A stretch of 64,000 nt of DNA, from positions 1 to 64,000 of the forward strand of contig JAAESI010000038.1 of the NCBI GenBank assembly GCA_024229515.1. Reading direction: 5' to 3'. The notes beneath the pieces were generated by a model, which did not search any database, had not been told where the DNA came from, and worked only from the letters and a program-made list of their open reading frames with translations. Made by a program: the position numbers and the translations under genes. Positions within the stretch are counted from its first letter, which is position 1. Every line of letters begins with the position of its first letter. Origin of the DNA: Pseudomonadota bacterium. Lineage in GTDB: Bacteria; Myxococcota_A; UBA796; UBA9615. Shown one piece after another: positions 45,248-53,840 of this stretch.

Positions 45248-48200
45248 CTAGTGCGCGCGTTCGTCGAGCTCGACGCCCTGGCCGTAGTCGTCCTGGTCCT
45301 CGCCGAACTTCAGCTGCAGGCCGTCCAGGTCCTTGGTCTTGGTGTAGCTCGCGGCCGGGTACTGGGCCTGCACCGCGGGCGGGTCGCCGACGTAGGCGCC
45401 GGCACCGCGGAGGGCGTCGGGGTTTCCGAGCGCGTCGGGGTTCAGGAGCACGTCGCCGCGCATCGCCACCCGCACCGCGTCGAACACCGGCTCACCGTCC
45501 AGCTCGCCCTCGAAGAAGAAGACGAAGACGATGATGTCGGTCAGCAACTGCTGCCCGGAGCCGTAGTCGACGGTGTCGTAGTTGGGGAGCTGAATCTGGC
45601 TCTGGCGCGGGCGCCAGGTGAAGTCGTGGCTGTCGCCCTCCAGCTCGAGGGTGCCCTCGTCGAACAACGAGCCCGGAGTCATCACCGACCACGTCAGGCG
45701 GGGGTTCTCGACGTTCGGATCCCAGCGCAGCGGCACGTCGATGCGGTCGCGGTTGGGGGCCCGGCTCATCGCCGGCAGCGGCGAGGCGAACACCCGCGGG
45801 CCGTCCTCGGGCAGCGCGAAGTAGTAGATCTGGCCGTCGCCGGAGCCGACCACGTCGCCGTGCACGATCTCGCCGTTGGTCCGCTCCAGTTCGATGTCGA
45901 TCTTGACCTTGTAGACCCCGGGCTCGTCCAGATACAGCCCCGGCGGAGGCCGCACGCCGCCCAGCCGGTTGGACGACACGGTGTCGTGGAAGGTCCGGCC
46001 CGACGGCCACTCCACGTCGAACGTGACCTCCGCCTCGGTCGGCGGCATCAGCGTGCCGCCCAGCAGCAGCCGGTGGCCGACGGCGAACACGCCCGAGGTG
46101 TTCAGCCCCATGAAGATGTTCTCGTCCCGCCCCGACATCGAGATCATCGGGATCTCGCCCGGCGGCTGCACCGCCGTGTACGAGCTGCCCGGGGGGAGCA
46201 CCCGGATCGCCGAGCTGTAGGCGTCGTAGTAGTTCTTGCCGGTGGTGTGGTCCTTGATCACGAGGCCGCCCATCACCCGGTACAGGTCCTCCGGCAGGTC
46301 GCCGTTGGGGCTGCTGTGGAAGCGGTAGCCGTAGTCGTTCGGCGAGATGATCCAGCAGGGCGCCATGTAGTTGCCCGCGTACGCCATCGACAGGATCGGC
46401 AGACCGGGTCGGATCACGCTCAAGTAGGTGTACGCCTCGAGCTCGATGTCCTCGGGCCACGCGTACGGGCTGTAGCCGCTCTTGGACACCGGAACCACCG
46501 GCAGGTTGTCCATCACCCCCGGTTCGATGGTGTGGTACGTGAAATTGTCTTCGCTCTGCTTGTAGACGTGGGGCAGGTACCAAAGCCTGCGGAAGCGGTT
46601 GGCGTAGGGATACGGCTCCAGCGGGCCGTCTTTGAGGTACAGCTCCTCGAATCGCTCGCGCACTTCGTCCGTCTCGGCCGACATGGACAGGCTGGGGCCG
46701 ATCACGGACTCCAGCGGGTACGTCGTGGGCACGTACAGCACGTCCCCGGAGTGGTACGGGAAGGTGTGGTCGTAGAAGCTCAGCGCGCTGTGCTCGGCGA
46801 AGCTGCTGCCGCCCTCGAACTCCTCGTAGTACCGCTCGAAGCTGCCCAGCTGCTCCATCTCGGCGCGCGGGTCGAAGAAGCTCGTGCGGGTGCCATGCAG
46901 CCGCACTTCGGGATCGACGGGGGCGATGACGCCGCCGCTGCTCTGGAGCCCCAGCCAGAGGTTCCCGGACTGGTCCGTCCACTTGACCGTCAGGAGCGAG
47001 AAGTACTCGCCGGGCTCCTCGAACGCGGGCGGGAACTCCTCGGGCTCGAAGTAGCCCCAGCGGGTCGACTTGCCCTCGATGACGTAGTGGATCGCGCGGT
47101 CGGGCTCGCTGTTGGGCACGTACTTGAGGTCGACGGTGACGTCCGCTTCGACGGCGGGGTTGATGTCCATCACCGCGGGGTAGCGCGCCCCGACGAGGAA
47201 GTTGGTGCCAGGCTTGACCGCCGTGCTGAACGACATCGGGAGCGCGCACGTGAACTCGTAGGTGCCCCCGCCGCAGAGCTGCCGGCCGAGGATGTCCTGG
47301 AAGCAGCCCTCCATCGTCACGACGTACTCGCCGGTCTGGCGCAGGTCGACCTGGTAGGGCCCGCCGGACAGCTCGAGGCCGGACTCACCGGCGTGCTCGA
47401 TGTGCTTGCTGCCGAGGTTGATCGTCTCCCCGTCCGGACCCGTGATCGTCATGGAGAACGTGCCGGACTCCAGGTCCAGCCAGCTCTCGACCTCGCGCGC
47501 GAGGGATCCGAAGCCCTGGAACAGCCCCGCCATGCCCGTCGAGGGGAACACCGCGGGGAGCCCGGGCGTCGTCTCCCAGCGTCCCGGCTGGAGCACGAAC
47601 GGGGTGGGGAACCGCGACCGGTTGGAGATGCCGGCGTACCCGGTGTCCTCCTTGGAGAGCAGCCCCGACTGCCCGTGGGCGGCGATGTCGTGGAACAGGG
47701 TGAAGACCAGCTTGGGCTGGGCCGCGTCTCCGACCTTCACGTTCGGCAGGACCTGGGCGTCCTTCATGAACTCGTGCAGGTCGGCGGGGTTCAGCTTCTG
47801 GGGTGTCGGGATCTTGGGCTTGATGGTGTCGGCCCGCTCGTTGACCCAGGCGCCCAGGTTGATGCCGAGGTGGCGCAGATCCGTCTTCTTGCCCGACCCC
47901 TTGAACTTCACGAAGAGCTCGACGTGGGGGCGGTACCAGCCGGGCGGGATGTCGTCGTCCATCGTCACCACCCACTGCCCCGTCATGCGGGTGTGCTTGG
48001 GGTCGTCGGCGATGTTGAGCTGCTCGGCGGGGAACTCGACCACGGACTCGAAGGGGCTCCCGCGCTTGTCCCCGAAGGCGGCGACCGGGGCGGTGCCGTT
48101 GTAGTGCTCCAGGGGTACGCCGGCGGCGGTGGTGCGGGTGGTCAGGGCGACGCCGGTGAAGCCGCTGCGCTGGCCGTCCTGGCGGTACACCGGCTCGCCG

Positions 48201-48526
48201 ATGAGGACCGCGTACATCGCGTCGATCTCGTCGTAGAAGCCTTCGGCCCGGCCCATCTCCGCGAGGATGTCGAAGTCGACGACGAACTGGCCACCGGACT
48301 GCAGGTCGAAGTCACTGACCTTGACGTTGCCCTTCCAGGGGAAGTGCACCGACTTCATGCCGAGGTGGAACCAGTTGTCCCCCAGCGCGATGGGCCCTTC
48401 CTTCATGTCCTCGGGGCCGAGCACCCAGTCCTCCTGCTCGGGGATGTTGGCCACCAGCAGAAACGGCGGAATGAAGAGGAAGGGGAGGATCGCCAGGAGC
48501 GTGAAGCGCTTCTGTTTGACGGTCAT
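45248..48526 (-). CDS. Large exported protein paired with a triheme cytochrome (module 3)
   Basis: This 1092-residue protein is the third paralogue of the large lipoproteins. Shared blocks include FSTAVKPGTNFLVGARY, PNSEPDRAIHY, EEPGEYFSLLTV and LHGTRTSFF. It differs at the N-terminus: MTVKQKRFTLLAILPFLFIPPFLL looks like a membrane anchor or signal without a lipobox Cys. Its start overlaps the cytochrome stop by 4 bp (ATGA). It has more cysteines than modules 1 and 2 (GCFQDILGRQLCGGG). No heme motif. Function unknown. Confidence 0.8.
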   Translation of the reverse strand: MTVKQKRFTLLAILPFLFIPPFLLVANIPEQEDWVLGPEDMKEGPIALGDNWFHLGMKSVHFPWKGNVKVSDFDLQSGGQFVVDFDILAEMGRAEGFYDEIDAMYAVLIGEPVYRQDGQRSGFTGVALTTRTTAAGVPLEHYNGTAPVAAFGDKRGSPFESVVEFPAEQLNIADDPKHTRMTGQWVVTMDDDIPPGWYRPHVELFVKFKGSGKKTDLRHLGINLGAWVNERADTIKPKIPTPQKLNPADLHEFMKDAQVLPNVKVGDAAQPKLVFTLFHDIAAHGQSGLLSKEDTGYAGISNRSRFPTPFVLQPGRWETTPGLPAVFPSTGMAGLFQGFGSLAREVESWLDLESGTFSMTITGPDGETINLGSKHIEHAGESGLELSGGPYQVDLRQTGEYVVTMEGCFQDILGRQLCGGGTYEFTCALPMSFSTAVKPGTNFLVGARYPAVMDINPAVEADVTVDLKYVPNSEPDRAIHYVIEGKSTRWGYFEPEEFPPAFEEPGEYFSLLTVKWTDQSGNLWLGLQSSGGVIAPVDPEVRLHGTRTSFFDPRAEMEQLGSFERYYEEFEGGSSFAEHSALSFYDHTFPYHSGDVLYVPTTYPLESVIGPSLSMSAETDEVRERFEELYLKDGPLEPYPYANRFRRLWYLPHVYKQSEDNFTYHTIEPGVMDNLPVVPVSKSGYSPYAWPEDIELEAYTYLSVIRPGLPILSMAYAGNYMAPCWIISPNDYGYRFHSSPNGDLPEDLYRVMGGLVIKDHTTGKNYYDAYSSAIRVLPPGSSYTAVQPPGEIPMISMSGRDENIFMGLNTSGVFAVGHRLLLGGTLMPPTEAEVTFDVEWPSGRTFHDTVSSNRLGGVRPPPGLYLDEPGVYKVKIDIELERTNGEIVHGDVVGSGDGQIYYFALPEDGPRVFASPLPAMSRAPNRDRIDVPLRWDPNVENPRLTWSVMTPGSLFDEGTLELEGDSHDFTWRPRQSQIQLPNYDTVDYGSGQQLLTDIIVFVFFFEGELDGEPVFDAVRVAMRGDVLLNPDALGNPDALRGAGAYVGDPPAVQAQYPAASYTKTKDLDGLQLKFGEDQDDYGQGVELDERAH

Positions 48527-49620
48527 CGGTCGAGCTCCAGCAGCACGTCGTGCGGGAACAACTCCCAGAACCCGTCCTCATCCTTCGGCAGGTCCTCACA
48601 CGCCTTCGTCAACTCGTCGATGCGGTCCGGCGGCACCAAGGTCGGGTTCTTCTGGGACATTCGCTCCACCATAGCCCGGGGATCGTCCATCGCCCCCTCC
48701 TCCAGCACCAGCGACAGCGAGTGGCAGGGATTGCAGGCCCGCTGGAGCTCGATCCGGGAGTCGAGTTCGGCCCGCTCGGGGGTGCCCTCCGGAGGTGGAT
48801 CGGAGGACAGGTTCTCGGCGAGGTAGCGCTTGATCTGGATCTGCTGATCCTCGCGGTAGGCGAACCCGTTGAGCCACTGCAGCCGCTGGACGATCCAGGC
48901 CCACTCCTCCGCGGTCCGGTCGCGCTCCAGCAGGTGGGTGCGGTGGTGGCAGCGTTCGCACTTGCCGCGGAACATCCAGGCGTCGTCGAAGGACCGGTAG
49001 TCCTGCAGCCAGGCGATGATCTTGTCGCCGTCGGCGTCCGACACCGGCGCCTTGTTCCGCTCGATCATGCGCCGCACCGTCTTGCGCCACATCTCGGGGG
49101 GCTTGATGTAGTGCTGGGGGCGGTAGGGGCTGTGGCAGTGGCCGCAGTTCTTCTGGATCAGGTGGTCGGTGCGCGGGGGCCAGTTCCGCACGAGGCGGAC
49201 CGAGTTGATCGCCAACAGCGGCGACAGCACCGTCAGGCAGAACGCGCCCACCAGGATCATCCCCACCATCGGGGTGCCCATCACCATGCGCATGGGCATC
49301 GACCGCTGCTCGGGAAGGGAGCGGAGCAGCCAGCCAATGGTCGCGGCGCCGCCGATGGCGGTGAGCAGATACACCTGGTGCAGCCGCTCCGTCAGCATCA
49401 TGTCGACGAAGTTCAGGTACGGCTCGCCCCACAGCTGCCAGGGCCACGCCTCGGTCATTGTGCCCACGACCAGCCAGTACGCGATGCGGGTCGCAGGGCC
49501 CAACGCAAACAGGCTCGCAAGCGCGACGTGCAGCGGGAACCGGAACCACAGCGGCAGGGCTCGCAGCCGTTCATGGTGATCGCGCAGACGCGCGCGAAGC
49601 TGGCGGAGTCGCTCAAACAA
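48523..49620 (-). CDS. Triheme c-type membrane cytochrome (module 3)
   Basis: The ~365-residue protein has membrane helices near the N-terminus (FPLHVALASLFALGPATRIAYWLVV, in parts: FPLHVALASLFAL and RIAYWLVVG; also VGMILVGAFCLTVLSPLLA). Three heme sites follow: CGHCH, CERCH and CNPCH. It is the most diverged of the three cytochromes. The start is uncertain: the frame stays open to 49821, which would lie inside the divergent gene at 49646, so TTG at 49620 is my best guess. It is the first gene of a five-gene minus-strand run to 40453. Confidence 0.75.
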   Translation of the reverse strand: MFERLRQLRARLRDHHERLRALPLWFRFPLHVALASLFALGPATRIAYWLVVGTMTEAWPWQLWGEPYLNFVDMMLTERLHQVYLLTAIGGAATIGWLLRSLPEQRSMPMRMVMGTPMVGMILVGAFCLTVLSPLLAINSVRLVRNWPPRTDHLIQKNCGHCHSPYRPQHYIKPPEMWRKTVRRMIERNKAPVSDADGDKIIAWLQDYRSFDDAWMFRGKCERCHHRTHLLERDRTAEEWAWIVQRLQWLNGFAYREDQQIQIKRYLAENLSSDPPPEGTPERAELDSRIELQRACNPCHSLSLVLEEGAMDDPRAMVERMSQKNPTLVPPDRIDELTKACEDLPKDEDGFWELFPHDVLLELDR

Positions 49621-49645
49621 AGCGCCGCGATTGTATCTTCGGAAA

Positions 49646-51358
49646 ATGACGGCCGCAGACCGCAGGGGCAGGATGCTCCCGACCCGCACCGAAGCCGCCG
49701 CCACGGCAGCGCTGGCCGCCGCGTTGGTGGGGGTCGTGGCATCGCCGGCGTTTGCGTCCTGGGTCAAGGATCTGGCGTTCGTGATGCTCGAGGTCATCGG
49801 CCGGGTGCTCGATCGCCCCACCTCGCTGGTCGTGTTCGGCTACGGGGTCGTCGTCGCCGCCGCCCTCGCCATCGAACTGCGGGGCTCACGCCCCCTCCGC
49901 CGCGAGCTCATCCCGACCCACCTGGTCGTTTGTCTGCTCGCCCTGCTGGGCCAGGGCTACCTCTTCCTCCTCGCCGCTCAGCTCCGCCTCACATGGCTCC
50001 TGATCGCCCTCCCCGTCTTCCTCCTCGGCGCGGCGTTTCTGGCCCCCGAAAAGGGAATTGCTCCGTACCTGACCCCGCCCCCTGCGCCGGGGTCAGGTAC
50101 GGACATATTCCCTTTTCCGGCGGCCCCGATCGTGACCGTGTTCGTCGTTTTGCATGTACTCGTGGAAGGCGCCGCGGGGCACATCCTCACGCCCTGGCTG
50201 CACGCGGTGTCGGATCTGGCGGCGCGGATCTCACGCATCCCGGTGCTGTACTGGCCGCTCGTGGTCGTGCCCTCGGTGCTCGGCCCCGCCGCGCTCGGCT
50301 GGTGGGGACTGAAGCGCGGACTGCGCCCCGTCTCGTGGCCCCACTTCGACCCGCGCCGCCTCGTCGACTTCGCCGCCATCCCGTCGCTCGCCGCCCTCGC
50401 CGTGGTCGGTCTGCACTACACGACGACGATGTGGGGCTGCCCGCCCGCGGACGCCCCCGGGCTGACCCGCCTGTCGACTGCCTCCGGCGCGTTCGACCTC
50501 GAGGTCTCCGCCGACGGGTCGAAGCTCCTGGCTTCTCGCCGCGAGCCCCGCGAGCTGCTCCTCGTCGACCTCGCCTCGGGCAGCACCCGAACGGCCTCGA
50601 CCGCCCGCCCCACCGACAGCCTCTTCGACCGGACGGAGCCGGAGACCCTGCTCGCGCTCGAGGACGGCCGCTTCCTCGTGCTCCTCGCCAGCTCCGACTC
50701 CGAGCAGGGCAACGGCCTCGCCGTCTTCGATCCGGACTCCCTCGCCCTGGGCGAACGGCTGGCGGCCCGCGGTGTCTCCGACGTCGTCTCCGACGGCGAC
50801 GGCGGCGTCTGGATCTCCATGGAGTTCGCCGGCCGCCTCATTCAGATCGACCCCACCACGGGCGAGGAACTCGAGCGCCTGGACCTGGGCCGCGCCGAGA
50901 CGAACTCGATCATCGTCGAGGCCTCCAGCGACTCCGCCTGGTCCGCCGGCTTGTGGATGGACTCCTACCTCCGCCGCGTCGATCTGCGCTCCGGGCAGGA
51001 GGTCGCGTGGGGCGAGGTCGGAACCCACCAGTGGGACCTGGCGCTGTCGTCGTCGGAGCGCGTCGTCTTCGTGCCGCGCCTGATGCACGGCCGCGTCGAG
51101 GCGTTCCAGGCCGACACCCTGGAGCGGCTGGGCTCGCTCCCCGATGCGTTCGGCGTGCGCCCCATCGAGATCACCCCCGACGGCCAGACGGTCGTCACCG
51201 GGAACCTCTACACGGGCCGGATCATCGCCCGCGGCGTCTCCGACGGAACCATCGTCTTCGACCGCCGCATCGGCGGCCACGTCAAGGCCCTCGAGATCGG
51301 CCCGAACGGCCGCATCTTCGCCGGGAGCAACTGCGGGGTGTTCGAACTCAGCCGGTAG
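49646..51358 (+). CDS. Integral membrane protein with C-terminal beta-propeller (copy B)
   Basis: The ~570-residue protein has several membrane helices in the first ~260 residues and a beta-propeller second half (VSADGSKLLASRREP, ITPDGQTVVTGNLYTGRI), ending GGHVKALEIGPNGR and CGVFELSR. It is paralogous to copy A at 30383. A 70-bp REP-like palindrome interrupts the membrane part in frame (residues ~135-157, encoding YLTPPPAPGSG), so the loop there may be foreign. ATG 49646 (MTAADRR) is preferred to an upstream TTG at 49631. It is divergent from the module 3 cytochrome, as copy A is divergent from the c554-like gene. Confidence 0.75.
   Translation: MTAADRRGRMLPTRTEAAATAALAAALVGVVASPAFASWVKDLAFVMLEVIGRVLDRPTSLVVFGYGVVVAAALAIELRGSRPLRRELIPTHLVVCLLALLGQGYLFLLAAQLRLTWLLIALPVFLLGAAFLAPEKGIAPYLTPPPAPGSGTDIFPFPAAPIVTVFVVLHVLVEGAAGHILTPWLHAVSDLAARISRIPVLYWPLVVVPSVLGPAALGWWGLKRGLRPVSWPHFDPRRLVDFAAIPSLAALAVVGLHYTTTMWGCPPADAPGLTRLSTASGAFDLEVSADGSKLLASRREPRELLLVDLASGSTRTASTARPTDSLFDRTEPETLLALEDGRFLVLLASSDSEQGNGLAVFDPDSLALGERLAARGVSDVVSDGDGGVWISMEFAGRLIQIDPTTGEELERLDLGRAETNSIIVEASSDSAWSAGLWMDSYLRRVDLRSGQEVAWGEVGTHQWDLALSSSERVVFVPRLMHGRVEAFQADTLERLGSLPDAFGVRPIEITPDGQTVVTGNLYTGRIIARGVSDGTIVFDRRIGGHVKALEIGPNGRIFAGSNCGVFELSR
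50048..50117. repeat. REP-like palindrome inside a coding region
   Basis: The arms 50048-50076 and 50089-50117 are inverted (CCGTACCTGACCCC against GGGGTCAGGTACGG, plus GAAAAGGGAAT against ATTCCCTTTTC), with 25 of 29 positions pairing and a 12-nt C-rich loop. The GGGGTCAGGTACGGACAT-type core resembles mobile palindromic elements handled by RAYT/IS200-like transposases in deltaproteobacterial genomes; that recall is from memory, not a search. It sits in frame within the membrane/propeller gene. Confidence 0.8.
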
Positions 51359-51391
51359 CCCAGCCGGGTTCGGTGCTACAAGCCCCCCCGC

Positions 51392-52039
51392 ATGTCTTTC
51401 GACCGTCTCTTCATTGGCATCGCCGGCATGATCGGCGCCGGCAAATCCACCCTCGCCAAGACGCTGGGTGAACACCTCGACATCGACGTCTACTACGAGC
51501 CCGTAGAAGACAACGAGTACCTCGAGGACTTCTACGCGGACACCGCCAAGTACGCGTTCGCGACGCAGATCTACCTGCTGAACCGACGCTTCCAGCAGCA
51601 CCAGGAGATCATCTGGACCGGCCGCTCGGCGGTGCAGGACCGGACGATCTACGAGGACTCGGTGTTCGCGAAGATGCTGGTCCAGTTGGGCCTCATGGAC
51701 GAGCGCGATTGGCGCACCTACCAGGCGCTGTTCGCCCACATGAGCAACTTCATGTGCCGACCCAACGTCATCGTCTACCTCGACGTGAAGCCGGGCCGGT
51801 CCATGGAGCGAATCCTGGCGCGATCCCGGGGAGTGGAGTCCGGGATCTCCATGGAGTACCTCGAAGCCCTCTACCAGGGATACGAGGAGTTCATCGCCGA
51901 CATCAGCCGCTCCACGCCGGTCATCCGCGTCGACTACGACCGGTTCCACTCCGCCGAGGAAATGGCCTCGATGATCGAGCGCGAGTACCTGGACCACAAC
52001 TTCCTGCGCGAGGTGACGAAGTTCGATCCGGTGAGGTGA
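51392..52039 (+). CDS. Deoxynucleoside kinase family protein
   Basis: The 215-residue enzyme has P-loop GMIGAGKS (residues 12-19), Glu in YYEPVEDNEYL, the substrate/catalytic DRTIYED (~83-89) and LID region ARSRGVES. These are hallmarks of the dNK/dGK/dCK family that phosphorylates deoxynucleosides with ATP for dNTP salvage. Length fits the bacterial dAK/dGK type. Base specificity cannot be read by eye. It stands alone, 33 bp after the propeller gene. Confidence 0.9.
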   Translation: MSFDRLFIGIAGMIGAGKSTLAKTLGEHLDIDVYYEPVEDNEYLEDFYADTAKYAFATQIYLLNRRFQQHQEIIWTGRSAVQDRTIYEDSVFAKMLVQLGLMDERDWRTYQALFAHMSNFMCRPNVIVYLDVKPGRSMERILARSRGVESGISMEYLEALYQGYEEFIADISRSTPVIRVDYDRFHSAEEMASMIEREYLDHNFLREVTKFDPVR

Positions 52040-52077
52040 ACCCGATCATCGTCACCCCGGGAGAATCTTCTGCATTG

Positions 52078-52110
52078 CTAACGATATCTATCGTCGTTAG
52101 TGTGCGTTAG
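52078..52110 (+). promoter_or_regulatory. Inverted-repeat operator for the RES toxin-antitoxin genes
   Basis: CTAACGA (52078-52084) and TCGTTAG (52094-52100) are perfect inverted half-sites separated by nine bases, with a third half-site GCGTTAG at 52104-52110. It lies just upstream of the antitoxin start and downstream of the dNK stop. Autoregulation by the HTH antitoxin is the usual arrangement and is inferred here. Confidence 0.55.
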
Positions 52111-52130
52111 GTTCGACCATGGAGGGAACC

Positions 52131-52739
52131 ATGAGCAGCACCCCGCCGGCAGAGGAACGCACGCTCGCGTTCCTGCACGCTCACGGCATCACGACCGGGG
52201 GCGAGGGACTCGCGGAGATGCTGCAGGAGGCCGTCGGCCGCCTGCACGCGACCCTGTATCCATCGGACCCCACGGCCGACCTTCCCGCTGACGAGGTGGC
52301 CGCGCTGCGACGTGGCGGCTTCGATCTCGTCGCGCGCGAGGGCGGGCGGGGTGACGCCCTGGATGTCACGGCCGCCGAGTACGGCGCGCTCTTGGCCACC
52401 AGCGTCACGACGAAGCAGGCGGCCCAGCGCCTCGGCGTCGCCCCCAGCCGCGTGCGTCAACGCCTCACCGAGGACCCCGCTTCGCTCTACGGAGTTCGGT
52501 TTCGCAACGGCTGGCGGCTCCCCGAGTTCCAGTTCCTGACGGACGGCACCGTGCCCGGCTTCGGCAAGGTGATGCGCCGGCTGGACACCGAGCTCCACCC
52601 CGTCGCTGTGCAGCGCTGGTTCACCCTGCCGCACACCGATCTGGTGCCGGTGGGGTCCGACGACTCGATGAGCCCGCGCGACTGGCTGCGCCTGGGGTAC
52701 CCGGTGGAGGTCGTCGTCGAACTCGCCGGCCGGCTCTAG
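52131..52739 (+). CDS. Antitoxin-like HTH protein partnered with a RES-domain toxin
   Basis: The 202-residue protein has a helix-turn-helix near residues 90-110 (TTKQAAQRLGVAPSRVRQRL). Its C-terminus (SPRDWLRLGYPVEVVVELA) resembles the Xre-MbcA-ParS toxin-binding domain, which often has a PxxWL motif. It is longer than typical ParS/Xre antitoxins (~130-150 residues), with an extra N-terminal region. Start: ATG 52131 has GGAGGG five bases upstream; the ATG at 52119 would overlap that ribosome site. The RES gene follows after 69 bp. Confidence 0.7.
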   Translation: MSSTPPAEERTLAFLHAHGITTGGEGLAEMLQEAVGRLHATLYPSDPTADLPADEVAALRRGGFDLVAREGGRGDALDVTAAEYGALLATSVTTKQAAQRLGVAPSRVRQRLTEDPASLYGVRFRNGWRLPEFQFLTDGTVPGFGKVMRRLDTELHPVAVQRWFTLPHTDLVPVGSDDSMSPRDWLRLGYPVEVVVELAGRL

Positions 52740-52808
52740 GGATTTCGTCCGCGCCGGGACGGATCTCTTCCCGCCAAGCATCTACTCTCCGACCCTTCGG
52801 ACGATTCT

Positions 52809-53432
52809 GTGGCCAAGTTCCCCGAGCCGCCGGACGTCGCGACCCTGGTTGCGATCCCGGCCGATCTGACGACGCTCCCCGCCGGGACAGAGCTGTGGCG
52901 CATCTACGCGCGCGGCGGTCCCCACCCGGTGCTGTGGAACACGTTCCGATCGTTCGGCCCGACGCTCGGCCGGTTCGACCACCACTTCGAGCCGCCCCGC
53001 ATCCAGGACCGCGCGATTCTGTACTGCGCCGACTCCGGCCCGACCTGCCTGGCGGAGGTCTTCCAGGACACCCGCACCGTCGATCGCGGCGCCCACGACG
53101 CCTGGATCGTCGCGTTCGAGCTGGCTGAACCGCTGACCCTGCTCGAGCTGGGAGGCTCCTGGCCCACCCGGGCGGGAGCGTCTCAGGCGATCGCGTCGGG
53201 GCAGCGAGCGCGGGCGCAGCGCTGGGCGCGGAACATCTACGAGGCCTATCCGGACGTGCAGGGTGTGCGCTACCCGTCGTCGATGAACGGGGTCGATCCC
53301 AGCATCGCGGTCTGGGAGCGGGGTGCCTCCGCGCTGCCGTCCTCGCCCGAGTTTCACCGTTCGCTGCTGGATCCGGCGCTGCTCACGCCCCTGCGAAATG
53401 CTGCCGCGGACCTCGGCTACGGCATCGTCTGA
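52809..53432 (+). CDS. RES-domain toxin (NAD-degrading type)
   Basis: The 207-residue protein shows the RES signature residues: Arg31 in ELWRIY, Glu83 in CLAEVF and Ser157 in GVRYPSS. Studied RES toxins degrade or phosphorolyse NAD and are neutralised by an upstream Xre/ParS-type antitoxin. Here the upstream gene encodes a HTH protein with a ParS-like tail, which fits. The start is GTG. It converges with the DUF2237 gene with one base between. Confidence 0.85.
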   Translation: MAKFPEPPDVATLVAIPADLTTLPAGTELWRIYARGGPHPVLWNTFRSFGPTLGRFDHHFEPPRIQDRAILYCADSGPTCLAEVFQDTRTVDRGAHDAWIVAFELAEPLTLLELGGSWPTRAGASQAIASGQRARAQRWARNIYEAYPDVQGVRYPSSMNGVDPSIAVWERGASALPSSPEFHRSLLDPALLTPLRNAAADLGYGIV

Positions 53433-53433
53433 G

Positions 53434-53808
53434 CTATGCCTCGGGTGCGACCGCGTGCACCATCAGCTCTTCGATGGGCACGATCTCCAGCGCCTTCTTG
53501 TGCGTCGACTCCAGGTGCACGGCGCAGCCCTTGCCGGCGCGGTGAGCATCCCGCCAGCTCGCGGCGCAGATGCACCAGCTGTCGCCCGGACGCAGCCCCC
53601 GGAACCCGTACTGGGGCGCCGGGGTGATCAGGTCGTTGCCCGCCTCCTGCAGCCAGACGAGGAACTCCTGCGTGACCACCGCGCAGACGGTGTGAGACCC
53701 GTGGTCGTTTTCGTCGGTGTTGCAGCAGCCGTCGCGGAACCAGCCGGTGACAGGGTCGTGCGAGCAGGCGTTCAGCGGCCCGCCGAGGACGTTGAGGGGA
53801 AGCTCCAT
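53434..53808 (-). CDS. DUF2237-family protein
   Basis: The 124-residue protein matches the DUF2237 family by length and motifs: NVLGGPLNACSHDPVTGWFRDG at the N-terminus (quoted as NVLGGPLNAC then PVTGWFRDGCC), VCAVVTQEFLVW, GFRGLRPGDSWCICA and HLESTHKKAL. Function is unknown; conserved cysteines and acidic residues suggest a compact metal- or ligand-binding fold. I start at ATG 53808, as the longer frame runs into the PilZ gene. Confidence 0.85.
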   Translation of the reverse strand: MELPLNVLGGPLNACSHDPVTGWFRDGCCNTDENDHGSHTVCAVVTQEFLVWLQEAGNDLITPAPQYGFRGLRPGDSWCICAASWRDAHRAGKGCAVHLESTHKKALEIVPIEELMVHAVAPEA

Positions 53809-53840
53809 GGGGGACGTATACGACGCCGCGGAGCGGTCCG

